Part shown: in pieces, positions 1 through 7,266 of the stretch
Layout of the letters: each line of letters begins with the position of its first letter
Position numbering within the stretch: the first letter of the stretch is position 1
Assembly (NCBI GenBank): GCA_002493515.1
Contig: DKYZ01000141.1
Coordinates: 3,318 to 17,635, forward strand
Origin: Porphyromonadaceae bacterium UBA7087
Lineage (GTDB): Bacteria; Bacteroidota; Bacteroidia; Bacteroidales; Muribaculaceae
Direction: 5' to 3'
DNA length: 14,318 bases
Program-made: the position numbers and the translations under genes
Notes under the pieces: model-generated
Told to the model about the DNA's origin: nothing
The model's database searches: none
What the model saw: only the letters and a program-made list of their open reading frames with translations

Positions 1-413
1 GCGTTCATGTCGAGAAGCCATGCCACAAAGACCGCCAGGGAGATGGGCGGACGCCCGTTCTCGTCAGCTCCGTTATATACTGTCCCCTTGCAGAACAGTC
101 CGTTTATCACAAGCCCTTTCTCGTTCATGCCCTCGGTGACGCCGCCGTCGTAGCTGACGGCGTATACTGCCCCGTATTTCGATGTCCATTCCACGCAGCC
201 CGGCTTGTCGTCCCCCTTTTTACTTATTCCGGCCGGATAGACATAGAGGTTGGTCGGGATAGGTGTCTTCCAGTCTAACGAGCGACCCACTATCCGTATG
301 GAGTCAAGCCCCTCATATACCACTCTCGTGCACGCACTGGATTCATTGTCGCATATTCCCGCGGCGACGCCGAGAAGCAGAAGCGCTCCCGCGATTCGGT
401 TGATATTCTTCAT
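1..413 (-). CDS. Choloylglycine hydrolase / penicillin V acylase family protein (N-terminal part, runs off left edge)
   Basis: The first 137 codons read from the ATG at 413 down to the left edge; the C-terminal part is outside the window. Residues 1-27 form a signal peptide (MKNINRIAGALLLLGVAAG...), so the enzyme is exported. The residue after it, Cys28 in SACTRVVYEG, is the expected N-terminal nucleophile of this Ntn-hydrolase family, exposed by cleavage. Arg44 and Asp47 in GRSLDW lie 16 and 19 residues after the Cys, the same spacing as Cys2/Arg18/Asp21 in bile salt hydrolases. The stretch WTSKYGAVYAVSYDGG then GMNEKGLVINGL is also typical of the Gram-negative members. The family cleaves linear amides such as conjugated bile salts or penicillin V; which of these cannot be decided from this fragment. 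A terminator separates it from the GH3 gene upstream, so it probably has its own promoter, which I could not identify. Family assignment is strong, substrate is open. Confidence 0.9.
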   Translation of the reverse strand, partial: MKNINRIAGALLLLGVAAGICDNESSACTRVVYEGLDSIRIVGRSLDWKTPIPTNLYVYPAGISKKGDDKPGCVEWTSKYGAVYAVSYDGGVTEGMNEKGLVINGLFCKGTVYNGADENGRPPISLAVFVAWLLDMN

Positions 414-489
414 AATTTCGTGTTTGATAATATATTGATACCTTATGCCTTAATAACATTTCCCGGCCTTGTCAGGTTTGGAGCCATGC

Positions 490-531
490 GAAATATAAGT
501 AAACAGCCCCCCGCGCTGTCGCGGAGGGCTG
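490..531 (-). terminator. Rho-independent terminator after the GH3 gene
   Basis: The bases at 504-515 pair with 520-531 around a 4-base loop (516-519), giving a 12-bp GC-rich stem. The only imperfect position (510/525) is a C/A mismatch on the plus strand but becomes a G-U pair in RNA from the minus strand. On the minus strand the stem is followed by the U-rich run TTTACTTATATTT. Both points indicate that it stops minus-strand transcription coming from GH3, 35 bp after that gene's stop codon. Confidence 0.85.
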
Positions 532-565
532 CATGTGCTGTGGATGGTGCCGGAATGCCGGCAGC

Positions 566-2878
566 TTACATGCGGCAGTCCTTATCGGTCCGTGTGCATT
601 CTATCTGAAGCGTCTGGTTGCCGGCCTGCAGGCGGAACGCCCCCTTCTCGAGTATCCAGTGTCCGTCATATCCCACGAAAGCCAGGTCGCTTCCTTTCAG
701 GCTGAAGGTCACGGTCTTTGTCTCACCCGGCTTGAGGCTGATTTTGTCGAATGCGCGCAGACGCCGGTTGTCGGGCACTGTCGAGGCCACCAGGTCGCTT
801 CCGAAAAGAAGCACGGCCTCCTTCCCCTCCCTTGTGCCGGTATTCCTGACATCGACGGAAACCTCTAGGGTGTCATCGGCGGTGAACGACGTCTTCGACG
901 ACCTCAGGTTGGAGTATTCAAACGTGGTGTAGCTGAGTCCGAAGCCGAACGGCCACTGCATCGACACTACGGCGTTGTAGTCATACGCACCCTCCATCGT
1001 GTCAGACTGCTCGCTGACCTTGAAGTCGTAGGTGGTGAGCTCCGCCTGGAAGCGCGGGTAAGTGTAAGGCATCCTGGCACTCGGATTGGCGTCTCCCGCG
1101 AGGATGTTGGCGAGCGCGTCGGCTCCGAAATTGCCGGGAAGAAGGATGTTGACCACAGCCTTTGCCAAAGGCTCGATGCCGCTTATAAGGCGCGGGCGTC
1201 CTCCGTTGATGATGAGCACCACAGGCTTGCCCGTGGCCGCCAGGGCTGTCACAAGCTCGGTCTGGTTGGCTGAGAGAGCCAGGTCGGAAAGGTTTCCGGG
1301 AGTCTCGCAATAGGAGTTCTCGCCGATGCAGGCCACTATCACGTCGGCTCCGGCCGCTGCTGCCACTGCCTTGTCAATCTCCGGAGCGTTCTCCTCGTGG
1401 TAGGCGCCGTCTTCCTTATACGTCACGCCATGGCACAGGGTGACGTTCCCTTTGCCGAATTTCTCCGACAGGGCCTCGTAGATCGTGTTGTATTCCCCGG
1501 CGAACATGTCGGCGATGTGCCCCTGCCAGGAGTAGCTCCATCCGCCGTTGAGGCAGCGCATCGTGTTGGCGTTGGGTCCGGCCACGAGAATGCGTGTGCC
1601 CTGGGCGAGGGGAAGGATGCCGTCGGTGTTCTTGAGAAGTATTTCCGATTCCTCGGCTGCTTTCAGGGCGAGCTCGCGGTGGGCCTCGCTGTCAAACTCC
1701 GGGTAATCCTTGAAATATGTGTCGGGGGTCTTGAAGAGTCCGAGACGGTATTTGAGACGCAATACACGGCGCGTGGCGTCGTCGATTCTCTCCATCGGCA
1801 CGCGTCCCTCCTCCACGAGCTCCTTCAGCAGCGTGCAGAAATTGAGGTCGTAAGGCTCCATCGACATGTCTATGCCGGCGTTGATCGCCATCTTTATCGC
1901 CTCCTTCTTGTCGGCGGCAACGCGTTCGCGGGTGTAGAGGTTGTTTATGTCTGCCCAGTCGGTCACGATCATGCCGTCCCATTGCAGGTCGTCCTTAAGC
2001 CATTTGGTGAGCCATTCGTAGGAGGCGTGCACCGGGACACCGTTCACCGAGCCGCTGTTTACCATTATCGAGAGCGCCCCGGCCTCCAGGCAAGCCTTGA
2101 ACGGCTCGAAGAATTTCTCTCTGAGGTCGGCCGGCGCTATATAGGCCGGCGTGCGGTCCTTGCCCGTGCGCGGCGCGCCGTAGCCGAGATAATGCTTCAC
2201 GCAGGAGGCGATGTTGTTTTTCCCTATGTTGTTCGGGTCAGGTCCCTGGAATCCTCTCACCATCTCCGAGCCCATCACAGCGTTTACCAACGGGTCTTCG
2301 CCGAAATTCTCCCATACGCGGGGCCAGCGTGGGTCACGCGTCAGGTCTACGGTAGGGGAGTAGGTCCACGGGCAGTCGGCCGCGCGTGTCTCGTATGCCG
2401 TCACTGCGGCCGCGCCGTAGGCCAGCTCGCGGTTGAAGGATGCCCCCACGTTGATGTTCTGGGGGAAGAGGATGCCTCCGAGCGTGTAGGTCGTGCCGTG
2501 GTTCTGGTCGAGACCATAGATGCAGGGTATGCCTATCTCTTTCATCGACACCTCCTGGAGCTTGCCGATTATCTGTTCCCATTTCTGCGGGGTCAGGGCG
2601 AAGGGTCCAGGCGCGTTGAGCACAGAGCCTACCTTGTATTTGCCGATTGCCTCGGCCACTTTGGCGTCGTCGAGGAAGAACTCCTTCCCCTGCCAGGAGC
2701 CGAGCACGTCGATCGACAGCTCCGTCATCTGTCCGATCTTCTCGTCAAGGCTCATGCGCGCCAGTGTCTTCTCAACCTCGGCCTCAATGCGTGGGTCGGC
2801 CGGAATCGCCGGCCGTGAGGCCTGTGCCGACATTGCCAGCAGGGCTGCCGTCGCGGCTATGGTGGTTTTTAGATTCAT
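566..2878 (-). CDS. Secreted family GH3 beta-glucosidase
   Basis: This 770-residue exo-acting glycoside hydrolase has a signal peptide (about 1-20, ending SAQA), so it is probably periplasmic or surface-located. Domains in order: an N-terminal TIM-barrel-like GH3 domain (about 30-375), an alpha/beta C-terminal domain (about 410-615), and a fibronectin-III-like domain (about 670-760) preceded by the typical FGFGLSYTTFEY motif at 644-655. The catalytic nucleophile is Asp307 in GMIVTDWAD; Lys228-His229 in CVKHYLGYG bind substrate; Glu525 in GENSYCETPGNLSDLAL fits the general acid/base. Length and layout match the BglX/BoGH3-type beta-glucosidases of Bacteroidales, which release terminal beta-glucose from oligosaccharides. 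The gene starts 47 bp after the esterase stop with no terminator between, so the two are probably co-transcribed. Beside a mannanase, it could take glucose from glucomannan fragments; the exact substrate (beta-1,4, beta-1,3, even xyloside) is not fixed by sequence. Confidence 0.95.
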   Translation of the reverse strand: MNLKTTIAATAALLAMSAQASRPAIPADPRIEAEVEKTLARMSLDEKIGQMTELSIDVLGSWQGKEFFLDDAKVAEAIGKYKVGSVLNAPGPFALTPQKWEQIIGKLQEVSMKEIGIPCIYGLDQNHGTTYTLGGILFPQNINVGASFNRELAYGAAAVTAYETRAADCPWTYSPTVDLTRDPRWPRVWENFGEDPLVNAVMGSEMVRGFQGPDPNNIGKNNIASCVKHYLGYGAPRTGKDRTPAYIAPADLREKFFEPFKACLEAGALSIMVNSGSVNGVPVHASYEWLTKWLKDDLQWDGMIVTDWADINNLYTRERVAADKKEAIKMAINAGIDMSMEPYDLNFCTLLKELVEEGRVPMERIDDATRRVLRLKYRLGLFKTPDTYFKDYPEFDSEAHRELALKAAEESEILLKNTDGILPLAQGTRILVAGPNANTMRCLNGGWSYSWQGHIADMFAGEYNTIYEALSEKFGKGNVTLCHGVTYKEDGAYHEENAPEIDKAVAAAAGADVIVACIGENSYCETPGNLSDLALSANQTELVTALAATGKPVVLIINGGRPRLISGIEPLAKAVVNILLPGNFGADALANILAGDANPSARMPYTYPRFQAELTTYDFKVSEQSDTMEGAYDYNAVVSMQWPFGFGLSYTTFEYSNLRSSKTSFTADDTLEVSVDVRNTGTREGKEAVLLFGSDLVASTVPDNRRLRAFDKISLKPGETKTVTFSLKGSDLAFVGYDGHWILEKGAFRLQAGNQTLQIECTRTDKDCRM

Positions 2879-2925
2879 AAGTGTTTTATTTCGTTATTTC
2901 TACATTCAGGACATTATTCCCTTGT

Positions 2926-4362
2926 CTATTTCTCCCAGTCGTCAGTGCGGAAAGGCACGATGGGAAGCCCCATGGTGTTGAATCCGCGCCCTACGGCGAA
3001 ATTCTTGAAATTATATCTCACGGACTCGATTTTGTCGACTCCGGCCGGTTTCTCGACCTCTATCTTGAGTGTCCAGGGATGCTCTTTCGCTATGGCGGGA
3101 TGGAACACCCTGTCGCTGCCGGCCACCTCGAAACCCTCCATCTCCTTGTTGGGGGTGAAGCCCTCCCAGGCGTTGTCAAACGAAAGGATTGCCTTGTCTC
3201 CGGTGATTTCCATTGAGGTGAAGTGGGGATATTCGGTCGGCATTCCGTCGATGCCGTAGGTCTTTTCGGCTGCGATATAGGCGAGGCGCTGTCCGATCTC
3301 CTTCTTCCTGCTGGCGTGGATGTCGTCTATCTCGTAGGGATAGACGAGGTCGGACGTGCAGACGATTGCGGAATTGGGTATCATCTCCACGGCCTTGTTC
3401 TGACACTCGCGGAAGAGGGCGGCCTCCGTGCCGTTCTCGTCGGAATATCTCCATCCCGGAATCTCCACGAAATAGAAGGGAATCTCCCCGAGCCCCCATT
3501 TTGCCCTCCAGTCGGCCACCATGTCGGCAAGGTGGGCCGGATACGTGTCGTGGCGTCCCACGTTCGATTCCCCCTGGTTCCAGAGGAAGCCCTTCACGGT
3601 ATATCCTATCAGAGGATGGAGCATGGCGTTGTACATCACGTTGATTCTCTCGTATTCCTGGATGGATGAGTCGGTCATCTCCTTGTCGATATCCCATTCG
3701 GGATACGCGGCTATCTGCTCGCGGCTCTGCCATCCCTCTACCTTCGAGCCGCCGTAGCTGCAGTCGATTATGCCTATGGGCACGTCAAGCAGGTCGGTAA
3801 GCTCGCGGGCGAAGAAATATGCGAGCGCGCTGAAGTCGCGCGCGTTGCGGGGTGTGCTCGCTTTCCAGGGCGACGGCACGCTGTCCTGAGGCTCATAGCT
3901 CGCCCTCTTGGGCACCTTGGCCACCCTTATTCCTGGATAGCGTCCTGCCGTGGCCACAGCCTCGGCCGCTCCCTCCACGGGTTGCGTCCAGAAGCCCTTT
4001 ATGGGCATCTCCATGTTCGACTGCCCGGAGCAGAACCATACCTCTCCGGAGAGCACGTCGTCAAGACGTATGTCGCTGCCGTCACCTTTTATGGATATGG
4101 TGTAGGGGGTGAAGGATGCCGCCGGAGTGGGTATCGAGATGTCCCAGCGGCCGCTGGCTGCGGTTTTGGTCCCGAAGGTCTTCGTCGTCCACGACGGCGC
4201 TACGGTTATCTCGCTTCCGGGAGTCGCCCATCCCCATAGTCTGGCGTCCGACTCCTGCTGCACCACCATCCCCGGTCCGACTATGTCGGGAAGACGGATT
4301 TCGGCCTGCGAGGCGAAGGCCGTGACGAGGGAGACTGACAGTGCTTTTACAATTGTTTTCAT
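2926..4362 (-). CDS. Secreted sialate-O-acetylesterase-type (SASA/SGNH) carbohydrate esterase
   Basis: A 478-residue esterase. I chose the ATG at 4362 because it begins a clean signal peptide (MKTIVKALSVSLVTAFASQA); the open frame continues upstream to 4614, but that extension lacks a secretion signal at its start and would overlap the divergent AraC gene. Residues about 22-100 form a beta domain. The SGNH catalytic core follows: nucleophile Ser115 in CSGQSNMEMP, the glycine/asparagine block FLWNQGESN (259-267), and the Asp347/His349 pair in DDIHASRKKEIGQRLA. A C-terminal beta region (about 380-478) completes it. The family removes O-acetyl groups from sialic acids or from plant polysaccharides such as acetyl-xylan and acetyl-mannan. 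No sialidase or sialic-acid gene is visible here, while a mannanase and a beta-glucosidase are, so deacetylation of a plant glycan is the more likely role (inference). First gene of an operon with GH3. Confidence 0.92.
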   Translation of the reverse strand: MKTIVKALSVSLVTAFASQAEIRLPDIVGPGMVVQQESDARLWGWATPGSEITVAPSWTTKTFGTKTAASGRWDISIPTPAASFTPYTISIKGDGSDIRLDDVLSGEVWFCSGQSNMEMPIKGFWTQPVEGAAEAVATAGRYPGIRVAKVPKRASYEPQDSVPSPWKASTPRNARDFSALAYFFARELTDLLDVPIGIIDCSYGGSKVEGWQSREQIAAYPEWDIDKEMTDSSIQEYERINVMYNAMLHPLIGYTVKGFLWNQGESNVGRHDTYPAHLADMVADWRAKWGLGEIPFYFVEIPGWRYSDENGTEAALFRECQNKAVEMIPNSAIVCTSDLVYPYEIDDIHASRKKEIGQRLAYIAAEKTYGIDGMPTEYPHFTSMEITGDKAILSFDNAWEGFTPNKEMEGFEVAGSDRVFHPAIAKEHPWTLKIEVEKPAGVDKIESVRYNFKNFAVGRGFNTMGLPIVPFRTDDWEK

Positions 4363-4379
4363 GATCAAGGTTTTGGGTT

Positions 4380-4390
4380 GTTTTATTTGC
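4380..4390 (+). repeat. Direct repeat copy 1 (GTTTTATTTGC), candidate AraC operator
   Basis: An exact 11-bp match to 4473-4483 in the same orientation, 93 bp apart. It lies just upstream of the esterase start codon, in the expected leader of the leftward operon. A role as regulator binding half-site is inferred from position only. Confidence 0.4.
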
Positions 4391-4472
4391 GAAATTAACA
4401 AAAGCCTCCTTAATTTGCAATCCAAAGCGCTCGGATTTGTGTAAAATGTAAAGTATTTGACAAAATAGTATC

Positions 4473-4483
4473 GTTTTATTTGC
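4473..4483 (+). repeat. Direct repeat copy 2 (GTTTTATTTGC), overlaps the AraC promoter -33 box
   Basis: An exact copy of the 11-mer at 4380-4390. Its last bases include the TTTG (4479-4482) of the rightward promoter, so a protein bound here would contact the -33 element; this could give autoregulation of the AraC gene (inference). Confidence 0.4.
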
Positions 4484-4510
4484 AGGAAAGTATTGCAAAC
4501 GTTATCTTTG
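4479..4510 (+). promoter_or_regulatory. Bacteroidota-type promoter for the AraC-family gene
   Basis: TTTG (4479-4482), a 20-bp spacer and TATCTTTG (4503-4510) match the TTTG/TAnnTTTG consensus of the Bacteroidota primary sigma factor in full. Transcription should start near 4517, leaving a leader of about 57 nt before the ATG at 4574. Confidence 0.75.
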
Positions 4511-4573
4511 CATTGATATAAGACAGATTCCCGGCCGGGCCCATCCCCGTCCGGTCTATAAAAGATAACAATT

Positions 4574-5449
4574 ATGGGAAGAGTGATTACGGAGGTGACT
4601 CCATTGTCAGACAAGGACTGTTTCTATCTTGTGGACCGCACTAAAGACAGTTTCAATTTCCCCATCCACCGCCATGAGGAATATGAGCTCAATTTCGTAG
4701 CCAACGGCCGCGGGGCCAGGCGCATCGTGGGCGACAGCATCGAGGTGATAGGGGACTACGACCTGTGTCTGATCGGCAACGGCATAGAGCACGTCTGGGA
4801 GCAATATGAATGCCAGAGCCGCCATATCCGCGAGATAACCATACAGTTTTCCAACTCTCTGTTCAATTCCGACCTCTTCTCGCGCAACCAGTTCCTTCCT
4901 ATCCGCGGCCTGCTTGACCTCAGTTCGAAGGGCGTCTGCTTCGGCTCGGAGGCCATTATGAAGGTCTATTCCCGTCTTGACTACATCACGAGGATGACCG
5001 ACGGTTTTGAGCAGACCATCGTCATGCTCTCGATTCTCAATGAGCTGGCCAACTCCCCTGCGAAGAGGACTCTGTCAAGCTCCTCGTTCACTACGGCGCG
5101 TATCTCGAGCGACAGCCGGAGGGTGCAGAAGGCCCAGGACTATATCGCCGCCAATTATCGGGGCGACATACAGCTCTCGGAGCTTGCCTCGCAGGCCGGA
5201 ATGACGGCGACGTCGTTCAGCCGCTTTTTCAAGCTGCGCACAGGCCGGTCGGTCTCCGACTACATCATCGACATACGCCTCGGCCACGCCACACGCATGC
5301 TCATGGAGAGCGCGATGTCGGTTGCGGAGATATGCTATGACTGCGGCTTCAACAACGTCTCCAACTTCAACCGCATCTTCAAGCGCAAGAAGGGATGCAC
5401 CCCCAAGGAGTTCCGTGAGATCTACAGGCGCCACCAGACGGTGGTCTGA
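4574..5449 (+). CDS. AraC-family transcriptional regulator with N-terminal cupin-like sensor domain
   Basis: A 291-residue cytoplasmic one-component regulator. Residues about 15-100 resemble the AraC ligand-binding cupin (HRHEEYELNFV, GDSIEVIGDYDLCLIGNG, then IEHVW), which typically senses a sugar. Residues about 183-287 form the AraC/XylS DNA-binding domain with two helix-turn-helix motifs: LSELASQAGMTATSFSRFFK (201-220) and VAEICYDCGFNNVSNFNRIF (250-269), the latter ending in the characteristic GCTPKEFR. There is no signal peptide or membrane segment. The gene is divergent from the esterase-GH3 operon and 108 bp upstream of the mannanase start, so those genes are its likely targets. Bacteroidales glycan loci more often use SusR or hybrid two-component regulators, but AraC types also occur. 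The effector is unknown; mannobiose or a related oligosaccharide is a guess from context. Confidence 0.93.
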   Translation: MGRVITEVTPLSDKDCFYLVDRTKDSFNFPIHRHEEYELNFVANGRGARRIVGDSIEVIGDYDLCLIGNGIEHVWEQYECQSRHIREITIQFSNSLFNSDLFSRNQFLPIRGLLDLSSKGVCFGSEAIMKVYSRLDYITRMTDGFEQTIVMLSILNELANSPAKRTLSSSSFTTARISSDSRRVQKAQDYIAANYRGDIQLSELASQAGMTATSFSRFFKLRTGRSVSDYIIDIRLGHATRMLMESAMSVAEICYDCGFNNVSNFNRIFKRKKGCTPKEFREIYRRHQTVV

Positions 5450-5493
5450 CTTAGATACTATCTTGCCTGATTGTTTGCATAATCGCATCATCA

Positions 5494-5525
5494 TTTGACG
5501 CTCCGGATTTATTATCGTAAATTTG
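5494..5525 (+). promoter_or_regulatory. Strong Bacteroidota-type promoter for the GH5 gene
   Basis: TTTG (5494-5497), a 20-bp spacer and TAAATTTG (5518-5525) match the consensus in full. Transcription should begin near 5532. This rules out the upstream ATG at 5495 as a start and makes the ATG at 5537 almost leaderless, favouring the tandem ATGs at 5558/5561. It also shows that GH5 need not depend on read-through from the AraC gene. Confidence 0.75.
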
Positions 5526-5557
5526 GTGAGAAATATATGTATCAACCATTCAGTCAT

Positions 5558-6838
5558 ATGATGAAAATATCGACTTTTTTAAGAAACGGAATCATGGCGG
5601 CTGCCCTGCTCGCCTCGGCGGCCACCTTTGCCAAGGCTCCGGAGGGCTTTGTTTACGTGGAAGACGGCAGACTCATGCTCGACGGCAAACCCTACACTTT
5701 CATAGGCACCAATTTCTGGTATGGGCCTCTACTTGCTTCCACCGCCCAGGGGCGTGAGCGCCTCGCCAGGGAGCTCGACCTCCTGCAGGAGCTCGGAGTG
5801 GACAATCTCCGTGTGCTCGCCGGGGCCGACGGCTCGCGTAGCATCCCCTCCCATGTGGAGCCTGCCCTGCAGACGGCTCCAGGGGTGTATAACGACTCGG
5901 TGATGGCAGGACTCGACTATATGCTTGCCGAAATGGAGAAAAGGGGAATGAAGGCCGTGGTCTATCTCAACAACGCCTGGGAATGGAGCGGCGGCTACAC
6001 CACCTATCTCGAGTGGGCCGGCGAGGAGGAGGCGCCCCTCCCTCTGCGCGACGGCTATCCGGCATATATGGAGTATGCCTCGCGCTTCGTGCGCAACGAC
6101 AAGGCTAAGAAGCTTGCGGCCGACCATGTGCGCAATATAGTGGGGCGCACCAACCGGTTCACGGGAAAGCCATATAAGGATTCACCGGCCATCATGTCGT
6201 GGCAGATAGCCAACGAGCCCCGTGCGTTTTCCGAGGAGGGGAAACGCGACTTGGCTGACTGGATACACTCTACGGCCAGGCTCATAAAGGAGATTGACCC
6301 GGATCATATGGTCTCGACAGGAAGCGAGGGGAAGCAAGGCACGGAGGGGGATATCGAGCTTTGGAAGGAGATCCATTCGTATCCTGAGATCGATTACGCC
6401 AATATCCATATCTGGCCCTATAACTGGGGCTGGGCCCGTCCGGAGAGGGTGGAGGATGATGTGGAGCGCGCCAAGAAGATGACCGCAGATTATGTCGACG
6501 AGCATGTGGCTGCCATAGCCGGGGCTGCGAAGCCCATCGTGATCGAGGAGTTCGGTTTCCCGCGCGACTCCATGGCCATATCCAGGGATAGCGCCACAAC
6601 CGGACGCGACACTTATTATAATATGGTGTTCTCCCTTCCGGCTGAGAACCCCGGCGTGGCCGGAGTCAACTTCTGGGGCTGGGGAGGATATGCTGAGCCG
6701 GCCCACAGGGCCTGGGAGCCGGGCGACGACTATACCGGCGACCCGGCGCAGGAAGACCAGGGTCTGAATTCCGTCTTCGCAACCGACAAGAGCACGCTGG
6801 AGATCATCCGCGAGGCTGCGTCGCGTGTCAGAAAATAA
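5558..6838 (+). CDS. Secreted GH5 endo-beta-1,4-mannanase (GH5_7-like)
   Basis: About 426 residues. The start at 5558 (or the next codon, 5561) is chosen because the promoter ends at 5525 and because a signal peptide begins there (MMKISTFLRNGIMAAALLASAATFA); ATGs at 5495 and 5537 are in frame but less likely. The mature enzyme is a single (beta/alpha)8 GH5 barrel without visible accessory modules. The acid/base is Glu220 in MSWQIANEPR and the nucleophile is Glu331 in KPIVIEEFGFPRD. Further GH5_7-like features are GKPYTFIGTNFWYG near the N-terminus, the INHIWPYNWGW-like stretch IHIWPYNWGW, and GVNFWGWGGYAEP near the end. The family cuts internal beta-1,4-mannosidic bonds in mannan, glucomannan or galactomannan. 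It follows the AraC gene and probably belongs to the same regulon as the esterase and beta-glucosidase. The subfamily call is by motif resemblance; another beta-mannan or mannosidase activity within GH5 is the main alternative. Confidence 0.9.
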   Translation: MMKISTFLRNGIMAAALLASAATFAKAPEGFVYVEDGRLMLDGKPYTFIGTNFWYGPLLASTAQGRERLARELDLLQELGVDNLRVLAGADGSRSIPSHVEPALQTAPGVYNDSVMAGLDYMLAEMEKRGMKAVVYLNNAWEWSGGYTTYLEWAGEEEAPLPLRDGYPAYMEYASRFVRNDKAKKLAADHVRNIVGRTNRFTGKPYKDSPAIMSWQIANEPRAFSEEGKRDLADWIHSTARLIKEIDPDHMVSTGSEGKQGTEGDIELWKEIHSYPEIDYANIHIWPYNWGWARPERVEDDVERAKKMTADYVDEHVAAIAGAAKPIVIEEFGFPRDSMAISRDSATTGRDTYYNMVFSLPAENPGVAGVNFWGWGGYAEPAHRAWEPGDDYTGDPAQEDQGLNSVFATDKSTLEIIREAASRVRK

Positions 6839-6881
6839 GGGGTCTTCGGGTTTTTGGGCGTTTCCCTACCCCAAAATGTGA

Positions 6882-6927
6882 CAAATGTTAAAACAAAAGG
6901 GGCATATGGCGCCTTCAAATGTTAAAA
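6882..6927 (+). repeat. Direct repeats of CAAATGTTAAAA
   Basis: The 12-mer occurs at 6882-6893 and again at 6916-6927, 34 bp apart, between the GH5 stop codon and the downstream terminator. I see no clear function; a 3'-UTR or protein-binding role is possible. Confidence 0.4.
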
Positions 6928-6942
6928 TCCTTATAAATCAAT

Positions 6943-6983
6943 AAAAAGCGGTCGAAATGCATAAGATTTCGCCGCTTTTTTTT
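6943..6983 (+). terminator. Strong rho-independent terminator after GH5
   Basis: AAAAAGCGG (6943-6951), a bulged T, and CGAAAT (6953-6958) pair with ATTTCG plus CCGCTTTTT (6966-6980) around a 7-base loop, and the run continues to eight T residues (6976-6983). Because the 5' side starts with five A residues the hairpin could also work in the other direction. Its last three T residues are also the start of the next promoter's TTTG. Confidence 0.88.
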
Positions 6984-7011
6984 GTGCATACGGAAAAAAG
7001 TTGTAAATTTG
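6981..7011 (+). promoter_or_regulatory. Bacteroidota-type promoter for the repeat-protein gene
   Basis: TTTG (6981-6984), a 19-bp spacer and TAAATTTG (7004-7011) match the consensus in full. The expected transcription start near 7018 leaves about 250 nt of leader before the ATG at 7267. The promoter directly abuts the GH5 terminator. Confidence 0.8.
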
Positions 7012-7266
7012 CAGTGTGAATGCGTGCCGTTCACAATGATTGGCTTGCATGGCGAGGCAGTTAGTTCTGAATCGCTTGCATCTTTCTGGAGGAGCGCGGC
7101 TTTCGGTAGCTGATGTCTCTTTCAATGGTCTAGTTAGTAGTCCGGTTGGCAAATCCGGCGTAATAATCATCCTTATCTTAAAAAAGAAAAAAACAGTATC
7201 TTAAAGTAAGACAGTATCGAAATAATTTTAATTAAATAATCTTTCGTTTAACCAATAGCTATTTTT
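7012..7266 (+). promoter_or_regulatory. Long 5' leader of the repeat-protein gene, function unknown
   Basis: About 250 nt from the promoter to the ATG, with no long gene. Visible structure: a small hairpin at the very start (GTGAA 7015-7019 with TTCAC 7030-7034), a GC hairpin formed by two CCGG words inside GTCCGGTTGGCAAATCCGGC (about 7139-7158), an 8-mer GCTTGCAT repeated at 7043-7050 and 7074-7081, and ACAGTATC repeated at 7193-7200 and 7211-7218. A 25-codon open frame (7036-7113) is followed by a 6-codon one whose ATG overlaps its stop (7112-7132). The last 100 nt are very A/T-rich. It matches no riboswitch class that I recognise. Confidence 0.5.

Larger units (their letters stand above)
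4363..4573. promoter_or_regulatory. Divergent control region between the esterase-GH3 operon and the AraC gene
   Basis: A 211-bp AT-rich region from which both units are transcribed outward. The rightward promoter is listed separately. For the leftward operon I find only a weak candidate: on the minus strand ATTG (4418-4421), a 20-bp spacer, then TAATTTCG (4390-4397), one mismatch in each box. The 11-mer GTTTTATTTGC occurs twice in the same orientation (4380-4390 and 4473-4483), and related TTTGC/GCAAA words recur at 4414-4418 and 4494-4498. These are reasonable candidate sites for the adjacent AraC protein, but that is inference. Confidence 0.6.

Noticed and set aside
1397..2818. A 473-codon plus-strand open frame opposite the GH3 gene
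   Set aside because: It lies wholly antisense to a complete GH3 enzyme with intact catalytic motifs, and its translation shows no domain. It is a shadow of GC-rich codon use.
4363..4614. N-terminal extension of the esterase to an ATG at 4614
   Set aside because: It would overlap the start of the divergent AraC gene and both promoters, and the true signal peptide begins at 4362.
5495..5557. Upstream GH5 starts at 5495 and 5537
   Set aside because: ATG 5495 lies within the promoter, and 5537 would leave only about five bases of leader; 5558/5561 fits the promoter and signal peptide.
6839..6877. Possible hairpin GGGGT...ACCCC just after the GH5 stop codon
   Set aside because: The stem is about 5 bp with a long loop and no T-run; the much stronger hairpin at 6943-6983 explains termination.
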